Shown here piece by piece: positions 9,450 to 17,219 of a stretch of 64,000 nucleotides of DNA. Under the pieces are notes generated by a model that was not told the origin of the DNA, searched no databases, and saw only the letters and a program-made list of their open reading frames with translations. Each line of letters opens with the position of its first letter. The first letter of the stretch is position 1. This DNA comes from Rhodospirillales bacterium (GTDB lineage Bacteria; Pseudomonadota; Alphaproteobacteria; Rhodospirillales_A; JACZKS01): NCBI GenBank assembly GCA_018648445.1, contig JABGRG010000006.1:15186-79185 (forward strand). The letters run 5' to 3'. The position numbers and the translations under genes are program-made.

Positions 9450-11021
9450 ATGGCGGACTGGTTCAGCAGGCACGGCGGCAAGGGCCGTCATGATCCGGCA
9501 GGTGTTGAAGCCGGTACCGCCGAACGGCCGAAATCAGCTATCGCCCACCGAACATTGGGTTTCGGATTTTTCCGCAAAGCCGTTCGCTTTCGCTTCCGCC
9601 TATACTATTTCCGAGAAAAACGCTGGTTCTTCTACGCCCTGATCGTTGGCGCGATCATGTTGCAACTGCCGTTGCCCGAGGGGTTGAGCCGTGAAGGGAT
9701 GGTCGTTCTGGCCATGACGGCGGTAGCGACGATCCTGTTCGTGACCGAGCCCATTCCTTTGCCTACCGTCGCGCTTTTGATTGTCGTCGGGCAGGTCTTT
9801 TTGCTGGGCATAGACTCGTCCACCGTCGCCAAAAGCCTGATGACAGATTCGGTGCTCTTCATCATGGGGTCCCTGATGCTGGCGGTCGCCGTGGTCAAGC
9901 AAAAGCTGGACAAGCGGCTGGCCTGGCTCATCGTGCGCATGACCGGAACGCGAACCTGGCGCGTCTGCCTCGGCATTTCGGCGGTTTCAGGTTTTCTGGC
10001 CTCTTTCGTTGGTGAACACACGGTCGCGGCCATGATGTTGCCAGTGGGGATCACCCTGGTGACGCTAACGTCGGAAGATCCCAAGAAGGTTCGCAATCTG
10101 GCCGTAGTGCTGCTTTTGTCGATTTCATACGGGTGTTCCGTGGCCGGTATAGCGACCCCTTCGGGCGGCGCACGAAACGCCATCATGATTGGGTATTGGA
10201 AGGAGTTCTTTTACGATCCGACCAGCCCCGAAACGTGGAAGTACCTGGTCAGCTATTTGCGCTGGATGGCTTACGCCTATCCGATGTTTATTCTGCAGCT
10301 GCCGCTGGTAACGGCGATCCTGCTGTTCTCGTTCAAGCCCGAATACCGGAACCTCTCGCGCGCCGTGGTAAAGCTGCGTGCCCAGGTGGAAAGCGAAGGC
10401 CCCATGAAAACCGGCGACTGGGTCGCCATTTTCATCTTCGCCCTGATCCTGTGCGGTTGGGTCTTTGCGTCGGGCGACGTCGGCATGGGAACCATCGCGG
10501 TGTTCGGCGCGGCCGCGTTCTTGGTGGCCGGTCTGGTCAGATGGGAAGACGTGAATTCCGGCGTCAACTGGGGGGTCGTGCTGTTGTATGCGGCTGCCAT
10601 TTCGCTGGGACTTCAGATGAAGAATACAGGGGCCGCCCAATGGGTCGCCGAGAGTTTCCTGGCGCTTCTCGAACCCTTGGGCGCGGATAGCGGCTACGGC
10701 CTGTGGGCGGCTGTTTCGGTCCTGACGACAACCGTCACCAATACCATGTCCAACGGCGCTGCCGTTGCGGTTCTCGGCCCCATTGTTTTGAAACTGGCCG
10801 TCGTCGCCGAGGAAAGCCCGATCATCCTCGGCTTCATTACGGCCGTGTCGTCTGCGTTCGCATATCTGACCGTTATCGGAACGCCCGCATGCACCATCGT
10901 TTACGCGTCCGGTTATTTGAAAACGACGGACTTTCTATCCGTTGGCTGGAAAATGGTTCTGATGTCCACCATTGTTATGCTCTTGGTGGCATCTGTTTAC
11001 TGGCCCATGATAGGGGTTTGA
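9450..11021 (+). CDS. SLC13/DASS-type anion transporter
   Basis: Inner-membrane transporter of the divalent anion:sodium symporter family, 523 aa with a basic N-terminal tail of about 60 residues before roughly a dozen helices. Helix-loop signatures are visible: GEHTVAAMMLP around residue 190, GIATPSGGARNAI, TNTMSNGAAVAVLGPI around residue 430, and IGTPACTIVYASG. Both positions that normally read SNT are altered (EHT and SNG), so the coupling ion or substrate may be unusual. ATG 9450 is preferred over TTG 9441 because GGGTGGG precedes it at normal spacing. The Usp protein follows after 28 bp and is probably co-transcribed. Confidence 0.85.
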   Translation: MADWFSRHGGKGRHDPAGVEAGTAERPKSAIAHRTLGFGFFRKAVRFRFRLYYFREKRWFFYALIVGAIMLQLPLPEGLSREGMVVLAMTAVATILFVTEPIPLPTVALLIVVGQVFLLGIDSSTVAKSLMTDSVLFIMGSLMLAVAVVKQKLDKRLAWLIVRMTGTRTWRVCLGISAVSGFLASFVGEHTVAAMMLPVGITLVTLTSEDPKKVRNLAVVLLLSISYGCSVAGIATPSGGARNAIMIGYWKEFFYDPTSPETWKYLVSYLRWMAYAYPMFILQLPLVTAILLFSFKPEYRNLSRAVVKLRAQVESEGPMKTGDWVAIFIFALILCGWVFASGDVGMGTIAVFGAAAFLVAGLVRWEDVNSGVNWGVVLLYAAAISLGLQMKNTGAAQWVAESFLALLEPLGADSGYGLWAAVSVLTTTVTNTMSNGAAVAVLGPIVLKLAVVAEESPIILGFITAVSSAFAYLTVIGTPACTIVYASGYLKTTDFLSVGWKMVLMSTIVMLLVASVYWPMIGV

Positions 11022-11049
11022 TCGTCGGTCCGAAGGGAGTGTCTTTTTT

Positions 11050-11994
11050 ATGGAAGAGCACGACGAAAATCGGTTTCGAATTCTCGTATGTATCGACGGC
11101 TCCGAGGAATCCTACAGGAGCTTGCGCTACGCCGCGAAAATGGGGAAGGGGGTCGAGGCCGACATTGTGCTGCTCAATGTCCGGCAGATGGACCACGGCC
11201 TGCGTTCAGGTGGTCTGCAGGTCAGTGTCGCCCGGCAGAATATGCTGGAGTGGGGGTTGGAGCTTCCGGGCATCCAATATCTGAAAAAAGGCGCGGATAT
11301 TCTGGTCGAAGTCGGGTACATGGCTTCGGACCGGCGGGCTGAATTTAGCCATGTGGATGTGGCCGGCGACCCGGTCGGCGACAACAAGATTTCCTATATC
11401 GGGCGCAACAAGCGCCGCGTCATCCTTAAGCTGAAAGTCGCGGCCGATATCGCCAGCGGCATCCTGGAACAGTGGGAAATCGGCCACTACGACTTGATCA
11501 TTCTGGGCGCGTCAAAACGCTGGGAGCGCAAGAAACGCCGCTCATTCTGGGATCCGGAAACGGCCGAAAAGGTTGCCATGCACGCGCCGTGCCCGGTCAT
11601 GGTCGCCCGCCAGTTGTTGGTCGGGCACAGCCACCTGATCTACACGGATGGATCGGAAATCGCCAAGGAGGTCGTGCGGCGCGACGCGCAGTTCGCACAC
11701 CTGACGGAAAGTTTCGTCGCCATTGTCGCGGTCGCACCCGATGTTGAAAGTGAACCCGAAGCCGCGAAACATGCCCAGGAAGCGCGCGAGATTGTTGAAT
11801 CCATGGGCATTGACGTCTTCGACACCATTATCCGCGTTGGCGATCCGGTCGAGGAATTGATCGAAGCGGGAGCTGACCATTCCGTGATCGTCATTCCCGA
11901 CACCGAGGAAAAGGGGCTGAAGAGTCTGTTCACCCGCAAAATGGAAACCGACCTCATGCGTCGCGCCCGGTGTTCGGTGATGGTGTTTCGCTAG
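11050..11994 (+). CDS. Tandem universal stress protein (UspA family)
   Basis: 314-aa soluble protein with an N-terminal Usp fold (RILVCIDGSEESYRSLRYAAK), an inserted central region, a glycine-rich nucleotide loop region (DLIILGASKRW) and CPVMVARQ at its end. A second, shorter Usp-like half (LIYTDGSE to CSVMVFR) follows. Usp proteins bind ATP or act as stress/transport regulators; the sequence gives no further clue. Co-location with the SLC13 transporter suggests it may modulate it. The TAG stop overlaps the left end of the inverted-repeat element at 11992, so the very C-terminus may have been set by that insertion. Confidence 0.85.
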   Translation: MEEHDENRFRILVCIDGSEESYRSLRYAAKMGKGVEADIVLLNVRQMDHGLRSGGLQVSVARQNMLEWGLELPGIQYLKKGADILVEVGYMASDRRAEFSHVDVAGDPVGDNKISYIGRNKRRVILKLKVAADIASGILEQWEIGHYDLIILGASKRWERKKRRSFWDPETAEKVAMHAPCPVMVARQLLVGHSHLIYTDGSEIAKEVVRRDAQFAHLTESFVAIVAVAPDVESEPEAAKHAQEAREIVESMGIDVFDTIIRVGDPVEELIEAGADHSVIVIPDTEEKGLKSLFTRKMETDLMRRARCSVMVFR

Positions 11995-12121
11995 AGCATA
12001 TCTCCCTTATTCGGAACCGCTGAGACACCGTATCCGGTCTGCTGACAAAGAAGCGATGCCGGCGCATCGCAAGCGTTGCCTGACGCCGCTCAGCGGTTCC
12101 GAATAAGGGAGATATGCTCTA
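11992..12121. mobile_element. 130-bp inverted-repeat element, MITE-like
   Basis: Two perfect 33-bp arms (11992-12024 and 12089-12121) flank 64 bp that contain a further hairpin, GCGATGC-CGGC-GCATCGC. Both outer ends read TA, as expected for a TA target duplication of Tc1/mariner or IS630-type MITEs. There is no coding capacity. As RNA it would form a very long hairpin after the Usp gene, so it may also act as a terminator. Multicopy status cannot be tested from one window. Confidence 0.7.
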
Positions 12122-12209
12122 GGCAGAGGCGGCTTGTGGGGAGTGCGATTTCCTATTACATTAGAGGTCCCTAATTATTCGCACCTCAAGCACTCCGGGA
12201 TCGAACACC

Positions 12210-12710
12210 ATGTCCGCCACCGAATCCAACGCCAAACAGATGACCATCATCGTCACCAAGGGGACCCTGGACTGGGCGTATCCGCCCTTTATCCTGGCGA
12301 CCACGGCGGCGGCCATGGACGTGGAGGTCTCCATGTTCTTCACCTTCTATGGCCTGCAACTTCTGAAAAAAGATTTGGATCATCTTCAAATTTCGACCCT
12401 GGGAAACCCTGGCATGGAAATGCCGTTGATGGGCATGCATATGAAGATGCCCAACATCGTTTCGGCTCTGCCCGGTGTTGACGCCGCCTGCTCGACGATG
12501 ATGAAGAACCTGATCAAAAAGAAGGGTGTCGCGTCCATTCCGGATCTGCGCGAAGCGGCAGTCGATTGCGAGATCAAATTGATCGGCTGCCAAATGACCA
12601 TGGACCTGTTCGAATGGTCCAGGGATGACATGATCGACGGAATCGAGATCGGCGGCGCCGCGACCTACATGGAAATGGCCCTGAATTCCGACATCAATCT
12701 ATTCATTTGA
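12210..12710 (+). CDS. DsrE/DsrF/DrsH-like protein (DsrE2 type)
   Basis: 166-aa protein of the DsrE-like sulfur-transfer fold. It starts with a beta strand, MTIIVTKGTLDWAYPPFILATTAAAM, then EVSMFFTFYGLQLLKK. A central Met-rich stretch (MEMPLMGMHMKM) precedes cysteines at about 94, 120 and 127, the last in IGCQMTMDLF, the usual position of the reactive thiol. Family members carry sulfur or bind partners in sulfur oxidation or tRNA thiolation; membrane association is reported for some. It overlaps the TusA reading region by a few bases and is clearly co-transcribed with it. Confidence 0.85.
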   Translation: MSATESNAKQMTIIVTKGTLDWAYPPFILATTAAAMDVEVSMFFTFYGLQLLKKDLDHLQISTLGNPGMEMPLMGMHMKMPNIVSALPGVDAACSTMMKNLIKKKGVASIPDLREAAVDCEIKLIGCQMTMDLFEWSRDDMIDGIEIGGAATYMEMALNSDINLFI

Positions 12711-12733
12711 CCGTAAAACCCGAGGATATCTCA

Positions 12734-12955
12734 ATGGCTGAACTCGACGCCCGTGGGCTCAACTGCCCGCTTCCCATTCTGAAGGCCAAGAAAGCCCTTA
12801 AAGACGTGGCCGCCGGCGACACGCTAAAAGTACTTTCAACCGATCCCGGTTCGGTAAATGATTTCGAGTCGTTTTGCCGCACGACAGGTAACGAGCTTCT
12901 CGAAAGCGGCGAAGCAGACGGTATTTACACCTACCTGATCAAGAAAAGCGGCTAA
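12734..12955 (+). CDS. tusA: TusA-family sulfur carrier
   Basis: 73-aa sulfurtransferase carrier with the diagnostic CPLP motif (LDARGLNCPLPILKAKKAL, Cys11) whose cysteine carries persulfide sulfur. Full length for the family. ATG 12734 is chosen because CGAGGA lies eight bases upstream; a TTG at 12707 overlapping the DsrE stop is less likely. The DsrE2-TusA pair is a recurrent arrangement in bacteria that oxidise or traffic inorganic sulfur. The gene ends five bases before the convergent GcvR-like gene. Confidence 0.92.
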   Translation: MAELDARGLNCPLPILKAKKALKDVAAGDTLKVLSTDPGSVNDFESFCRTTGNELLESGEADGIYTYLIKKSG

Positions 12956-12960
12956 CTAGG

Positions 12961-13494
12961 CTATCCCGCCAGCTTTTCCCAGCGGCACGAAAGCCCCATT
13001 TCACCGGCGGTGTTGTCGACGGTCGCCAGACACGATGGCGCGCGGCCTTCGGGAATCCAGACGCTTGCGATGACGGCGTACTGAATGTCGCCTCCGTCAC
13101 CCTGCGTGCGTTCAGCGTTCAGGCGCACGATGTTTGCCTTGAATTGAACGAACACCTCGCAAAGACGGGCAATCAGGCCAGGCCTGTCGCCGCCGGATAC
13201 CGTGATGCGATGGGTAATCTGCCCCGACGGCCCATGAATCGACGCCATCCCGAAGGGTCTGACAGCAATATCCGCGCCGTCGAGTTCCGGCAATGCGCCG
13301 AGATCGGCGGCAACGGCCGCATGATCTGCACCGCCGGGAAATTCGCAAATAGAGGTAAATTCAGCGGCTCCGCCCAAAACGGCAAAGGTCGTATCGCTGA
13401 GATTTCCGCCCAGATCAAACAAGCGCCCCGAAATGGCCGCCACCAGACCCACTCGATCCGGACACAGTATCGAAATCAATGCCGTCTTGGCCAT
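12961..13494 (-). CDS. GcvR-like protein with two ACT domains
   Basis: 177-aa cytosolic regulator or sensor with two ACT domains: the first at about residues 1-85 (ALISILCPDRVGLVAAISGRLFDLGGNL) and the second at about 90-172 (ITVSGGDRPGLIARLCEVFVQFKANIV). This matches the glycine cleavage system transcriptional repressor family. Family members bind amino acids and act by protein contact; there is no DNA-binding domain. No gcv genes are nearby, so a glycine role is family inference only. Confidence 0.82.
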   Translation of the reverse strand: MAKTALISILCPDRVGLVAAISGRLFDLGGNLSDTTFAVLGGAAEFTSICEFPGGADHAAVAADLGALPELDGADIAVRPFGMASIHGPSGQITHRITVSGGDRPGLIARLCEVFVQFKANIVRLNAERTQGDGGDIQYAVIASVWIPEGRAPSCLATVDNTAGEMGLSCRWEKLAG

Positions 13495-13633
13495 TTATCC
13501 ACTCCGTTTGCAATCGGCAGGCGAAAAGCACGTCTCTCTGTCAATAATAATGGTCCTTTTGCGTGGTTAACCAAAGGGCAAATTTCGTGCTACGTTCTCC
13601 CCAGCCGTATCCATTGTCGGCCGGGGGGAAGAA

Positions 13634-14737
13634 ATGAACATCGTCGGGCGAACCTTGAGGGCCGTTTCCCTCGCCTTGGTTTTCGCCGCCTTTCCCGTTG
13701 CCGCGCAGACCCCGCCCGGTGAAACCTTCGAACATCCCGAGCGCAGATATTCCCTGCCCATTCCCGCCGACGCGCGTGCGCGCCATCCCGGCGGCAATGT
13801 TGATATCGCCATCGATTCCGATAAGGGCTTCGGCGTCATTCTTCAATCCGCCGCCGTCCGCCCCGGCGCTTCCATCAGTGAAATGGCGGCAACTCTGGAG
13901 GCAGCCTATCTTGGGCCCGATAAAGCCTGGCGGAGCAAGGTGGGGCAGCACATTACACTGCTGTCGGGACTGGTCGCCTTCAACGGCTATTACGCAGGAA
14001 ATGGCGCCCGCTACAGGGTCGTTATCACGCGCGGGCAAATCAACACCTACACCTTTGTTTTCAGGGCTCGCGAGAAGTTTTTCGAAGGGTTTGAAAAGGA
14101 CTTCGACAAGATTCTTCAAGATTTCAAACCGGCCCCTGGGGATATGCCGTCACCGCCGGCGCAAGTGTCCGCGGAGGCCCCGGCACAGGAAAAGCCCGCC
14201 GCAGCCGAGGATGGCCCCGCCGTTCGCAAGTTCGGTGAATGGCGGCTGGGTTATTCGATCGAATACGACGCCGACTGGATTTTTGAACGACCGTCGCCCG
14301 AAGCCATCATGTTCAGCGGCCCCGAGGGAACCGAGGCGTTTTTCGCGACGGTTAGCATTCAGAACGTCGCGCCGCCAAACGCCGAAACCTCGGCGCAGGC
14401 CGCCTCAATGATCATGGACGATATCCGCGTTCAGTTCGAAAAAGACGCGGTGGACGTGGTTTTCGAAGGGGACGGCCCTTACATTTACCGCAAGGGCGAC
14501 GTGTTTATTCTGGGCCACGAATTTTCGGTGTCCTATAGCGACAACCAACGGCGGTTCAAGCAATGGTCGCTGGTGCTGCCGCGCTCCGACGGCCGGGTTG
14601 CCCATATCTGGTCCTACCGGGCGCCGATCGAAAGTTTCGCGCGGCATCTTCAGGTCGCCCGCAACATGGTACAATCCTGGACGATCATGGATCGCAAAGG
14701 AGAAGCCGATGAAGAGCCGGTTCGGATTGGCCCGTAG
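13634..14737 (+). CDS. Exported protein of unknown function, two similar halves
   Basis: 367-aa secreted protein. A signal peptide (basic start, hydrophobic ALVFAAFPVAAQ, cleavage near residue 25) is followed by one domain from about 30 to 165, a Pro/Ala/Glu-rich linker, and a second domain from about 195 to 355. Both halves share the pattern of a hydrophobic strand with an aromatic (YSLPIPADAR; YSIEYDADW), then strands and a terminal helix with a Lys/Phe or Gln/Trp end. This resembles PsbP/DUF1795-like folds, but I cannot assign a family. It overlaps the downstream DUF2927 gene by 29 bases. Confidence 0.7.
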   Translation: MNIVGRTLRAVSLALVFAAFPVAAQTPPGETFEHPERRYSLPIPADARARHPGGNVDIAIDSDKGFGVILQSAAVRPGASISEMAATLEAAYLGPDKAWRSKVGQHITLLSGLVAFNGYYAGNGARYRVVITRGQINTYTFVFRAREKFFEGFEKDFDKILQDFKPAPGDMPSPPAQVSAEAPAQEKPAAAEDGPAVRKFGEWRLGYSIEYDADWIFERPSPEAIMFSGPEGTEAFFATVSIQNVAPPNAETSAQAASMIMDDIRVQFEKDAVDVVFEGDGPYIYRKGDVFILGHEFSVSYSDNQRRFKQWSLVLPRSDGRVAHIWSYRAPIESFARHLQVARNMVQSWTIMDRKGEADEEPVRIGP

Positions 14738-15458
14738 CGCGGTATCGCTGGTCGCTACGGCTCTTTTGCTTGTGTCCGCCAGCGCGGCCGAGGCAAAGAC
14801 GTATTCTGTCAATGAACTCGTCGACTATTTCGACGCCATTGTCTTTGGTGCGGAACTTGATCCGAAATACGCGGCCAGAATGATTTCAAAATGGCAGGGA
14901 CCTGTCGGTATCAGCATTCAGGGAAGAGTCAGCAAGGAACTCGCCGGTTTCGCTCAGACTCACCTCAAAGCGATCTCGAAGATTTCCCGCCTGAAATTTC
15001 AACAGGTCGATCCAACAAGCAACGTGCAAAGCATCTCATTGATTTTCGTCAAAAGCGCGGAAATGGCAAAAATCCCCGTCCCGGCGGAATACCTGTCGGT
15101 CATGAAAAAAGCCGCCGTCAACGCGAACTGTTATTTTCTAAGTTGGAAAAAACCGGAAAGCCGCATCGTCAAGGCGATCATCGTGGTGGACGCTGAAAAG
15201 GATTCGGCCGTCCTGAACAGTTGTATCTTAGAGGAACTGACCCAAAGCCTGGGCTTGCCCAACGACAGCAATACCTTGCGCCCGTCCATCTTCAGCGACC
15301 GCGACCGGCTTTTCGAACTGGGACCGCAGGACAAGTTGCTGCTGCACATGCTTTATCATCCGGACATGAAGCCGGGGTATACCCGCGCGCAGGCGCGTAA
15401 GGCAGCCCGCGCAATCGTTACGAAGATGGCGAAGAGGAAGAAGAAGCCTGCAAAATAG
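14709..15458 (+). CDS. Exported DUF2927 protein
   Basis: 249-aa protein with a signal peptide (SAVSLVATALLLVSASAAEA) and a mature domain resembling DUF2927, a metallopeptidase-like fold of unknown role. Visible features are AGFAQTHLKAISKISRLKF, the internal CILEELTQSLGLPND (glutamate-rich putative active segment) and LLLHMLYHPDMKPGYTRAQARKAAR at the end. The start at 14709 is chosen because AAAGGAGAAG precedes it and the signal peptide begins there. Translation overlaps the preceding exported gene, so the two are probably made together. Its 3' end overlaps the convergent Nudix gene by 41 bases. Confidence 0.75.
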   Translation: MKSRFGLARSAVSLVATALLLVSASAAEAKTYSVNELVDYFDAIVFGAELDPKYAARMISKWQGPVGISIQGRVSKELAGFAQTHLKAISKISRLKFQQVDPTSNVQSISLIFVKSAEMAKIPVPAEYLSVMKKAAVNANCYFLSWKKPESRIVKAIIVVDAEKDSAVLNSCILEELTQSLGLPNDSNTLRPSIFSDRDRLFELGPQDKLLLHMLYHPDMKPGYTRAQARKAARAIVTKMAKRKKKPAK

Positions 15459-15885
15459 TCCACATTTCGTATCCCAGACCAATGATACGCGTGGTTTCTT
15501 CCCACAATTCCAGCGGCTCCAGTTCGTCGGGGGAAAACCAGGCCACTTCGGCGGCGTCGTCTCCGGCAGCCGCGATGTCTCCGTTGATCGTCTGCGCCAA
15601 CACATCAACAAGGGTGTATTGATAGCGAACATCGCCGTGATCGTCGCGCTGAATGGAATCGACCACGTCGATTAAACCCAGCACCTCAATTTCGAGGCCC
15701 GTTTCCTCGCGGATTTCACGTTTGGCGGCGTCGAAAACGGTTTCTCCCAACCGTTGGGCTCCGCCGGGAAGGCTCCATGAGCCCTTGCGCGGCTCTTTCC
15801 CGCGCCGCGCCAGCAACACCCGGCCTTCGCGCATGACAACGGCCCCGACACCTACAAACGGACGATCTGGATACTCGCGGCTCAT
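15418..15885 (-). CDS. Nudix hydrolase
   Basis: 155-aa pyrophosphohydrolase. The Nudix box GGAQRLGETVFDAAKREIREETGLEI fits G-x5-E-x7-REUxEExGU with all metal-binding glutamates. It is preceded by VGVGAVVMREGRVLLARRG and PRKGSWSLPGG, typical of MutT-like or ADP-ribose-type members. The substrate cannot be read. The start at 15885 (MSREYPDRPFVGVG) removes a long unconserved extension; no strong ribosome site is visible. The poly-serine tail ending SSSSSPSS lies in the overlap with the convergent DUF2927 gene. Confidence 0.85.
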   Translation of the reverse strand: MSREYPDRPFVGVGAVVMREGRVLLARRGKEPRKGSWSLPGGAQRLGETVFDAAKREIREETGLEIEVLGLIDVVDSIQRDDHGDVRYQYTLVDVLAQTINGDIAAAGDDAAEVAWFSPDELEPLELWEETTRIIGLGYEMWTILQASSSSSPSS

Positions 15886-15925
15886 TTTTCTTATTGAACG
15901 TTTTGTCTTTGTGGATGAATTGATG

Positions 15926-15953
15926 TTGTCGAGGCCGACACTAGAGGTGTAAT
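15926..15953 (+). promoter_or_regulatory. Promoter for the cyclic-nucleotide-binding protein
   Basis: TTGTCG (15926-15931), 16-bp spacer, TGTAAT (15948-15953), about 60 bases before the start codon at 16017 in the divergent gap with the Nudix gene. Confidence 0.5.
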
Positions 15954-16016
15954 TTGGTTTGAGCAATCCCCACGTTTTGGGGAGGTAATGGTTCGTCAGC
16001 AAAGCGGGGGAGGCTC

Positions 16017-16406
16017 ATGGCCCAAGGAGCCGACAAAGTCCTGGAACGCAAAGTGTTCCAACCGGGAGACGTCATTTTCAAGGAAGGTGACGAAGGGCAT
16101 CGCGCATTCGTGGTTCAGACCGGCGCGGTCGAAATTTTCAAGGTTGTCGACGGAAAGAAAATGGTCTTGGGTACCGTCGGCCCCGGCGGCATTTTCGGAG
16201 AGATGGCCCTGATCGATGATAATCCGCGCATGGCCTCGGCCATGACGACCGATGTTTCAACCCTGATTTACGTGTCGCGAGCCATGCTGGACCAAAAACT
16301 GGCCAAGGCCGATCCGTTCATCAAGGGACTGTTGAATATCTTTGCCAGAAACCTCCGCTCCATCGCAAATCAGCGTGCCGAGGACGAAGCGGCGAAAAAT
16401 AGTTAA
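16017..16406 (+). CDS. Single-domain cyclic nucleotide-binding protein
   Basis: 129-aa protein consisting only of a CAP_ED domain: FQPGDVIFKEGDEGHRAFVVQTGAVEIF, then the phosphate-binding cassette region GPGGIFGEMALIDDNPRMASAMT, then a C-terminal helix (IFARNLRSIANQRA). The GEMALIDDxPR(M)A arrangement keeps Glu and Arg of the cNMP pocket, so cAMP or cGMP binding is plausible. There is no DNA-binding helix-turn-helix, so it is not a complete CRP. It has a strong GGGGAGG site just before ATG. The 190 bases downstream are non-coding apart from the terminator at 16548. Confidence 0.85.
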   Translation: MAQGADKVLERKVFQPGDVIFKEGDEGHRAFVVQTGAVEIFKVVDGKKMVLGTVGPGGIFGEMALIDDNPRMASAMTTDVSTLIYVSRAMLDQKLAKADPFIKGLLNIFARNLRSIANQRAEDEAAKNS

Positions 16407-16547
16407 CAAGTCGAAGCGGAGTTTACCTCTAGACGTCCTCGTCCACGTGGCCGTTCCCGGTGATCATCAACGGAGGACGATTAGCGTCGCCTGCGCCCCG
16501 TGCGAGAACCGGTCGAATATATAATCCGATGAAGCAGGCAAAAGAAA

Positions 16548-16568
16548 ACCGGGCCAATCGGCCCGGCT
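16548..16568 (-). terminator. Terminator after the cytochrome b gene
   Basis: CCGGGCC-AATC-GGCCCGG stem. On the minus strand it is followed by TTTTCTTTT, so it ends the octahaem cytochrome/cytochrome b operon; it may be weakly bidirectional. Confidence 0.75.
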
Positions 16569-16596
16569 TTCCGGTCGAAGAGGTGTTGCCGTTCTT

Positions 16597-17211
16597 TTAC
16601 GCGGCGTCTTCCTCAATTTCTTCATAACCCGTGATCATGGCCCAGAAGTAGGCCGTGAAGGGCTTGCCGGTGAACGCCATGTAGACATGCCCGATGAAGA
16701 AAACGAGCATGGCGAAGGCCGCAGCCGCGTGGACACCGGCAACAACGCCGAGCGTCAGGCTATCAAAGCCTAAGCGGGTCCAATCGTTGTAGAACATGTA
16801 CAACAAGCCACTCACCCAGATGACCGGCGTAATCGCCAGATTGAACGAGAGGTAAGCAAGGCGCTGAAGCGGATTGTGCTTGGCCGCCCGGGTTTTCTTG
16901 TACGGGTGGGGGACATTCTGATCGAAGATACCCGCCGAATAGTACATCATCACGGCGAACAGCTTTTTGGTCGTCGGGATGTACTGGCGCCATTCACCGG
17001 TCACCAGATTCCAGAAGATGATAAAAATCCACAACCCGATCAGGACCCAGGCGAATACCCGGTGCCAGTCGGCCGCTTCCTCGTAGCCCACCAAGCTGTA
17101 GGCTCCGTTCACTTCGAATCCCGTAATCATCAGCAGGATGATCAGGGCAGCCTGCGCCCAGTGCGAAAAACGTTCGAACCGGGTAAAGACCATTTCTTTG
17201 ATTTTTGACAT
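16597..17211 (-). CDS. Cytochrome b subunit (FdhI/b561 type)
   Basis: 204-aa di-haem membrane cytochrome b resembling the formate dehydrogenase/Ni-hydrogenase cytochrome b family. It has four hydrophobic helices with histidines at candidate haem positions: FSHW (His17) in helix I, ADWHRVFAW in helix II, and VAGVHAAAAF plus FFIGHVYMAF in the last helix. It exchanges electrons between the quinone pool and a periplasmic partner. It starts nine bases after the octahaem cytochrome stop with GGAAG upstream, so the two gene products very probably form one complex. ATG 17211 is chosen; upstream codons only add unconserved sequence from within the other gene. Confidence 0.87.
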   Translation of the reverse strand: MSKIKEMVFTRFERFSHWAQAALIILLMITGFEVNGAYSLVGYEEAADWHRVFAWVLIGLWIFIIFWNLVTGEWRQYIPTTKKLFAVMMYYSAGIFDQNVPHPYKKTRAAKHNPLQRLAYLSFNLAITPVIWVSGLLYMFYNDWTRLGFDSLTLGVVAGVHAAAAFAMLVFFIGHVYMAFTGKPFTAYFWAMITGYEEIEEDAA

Positions 17212-17219
17212 TTTTCTTC

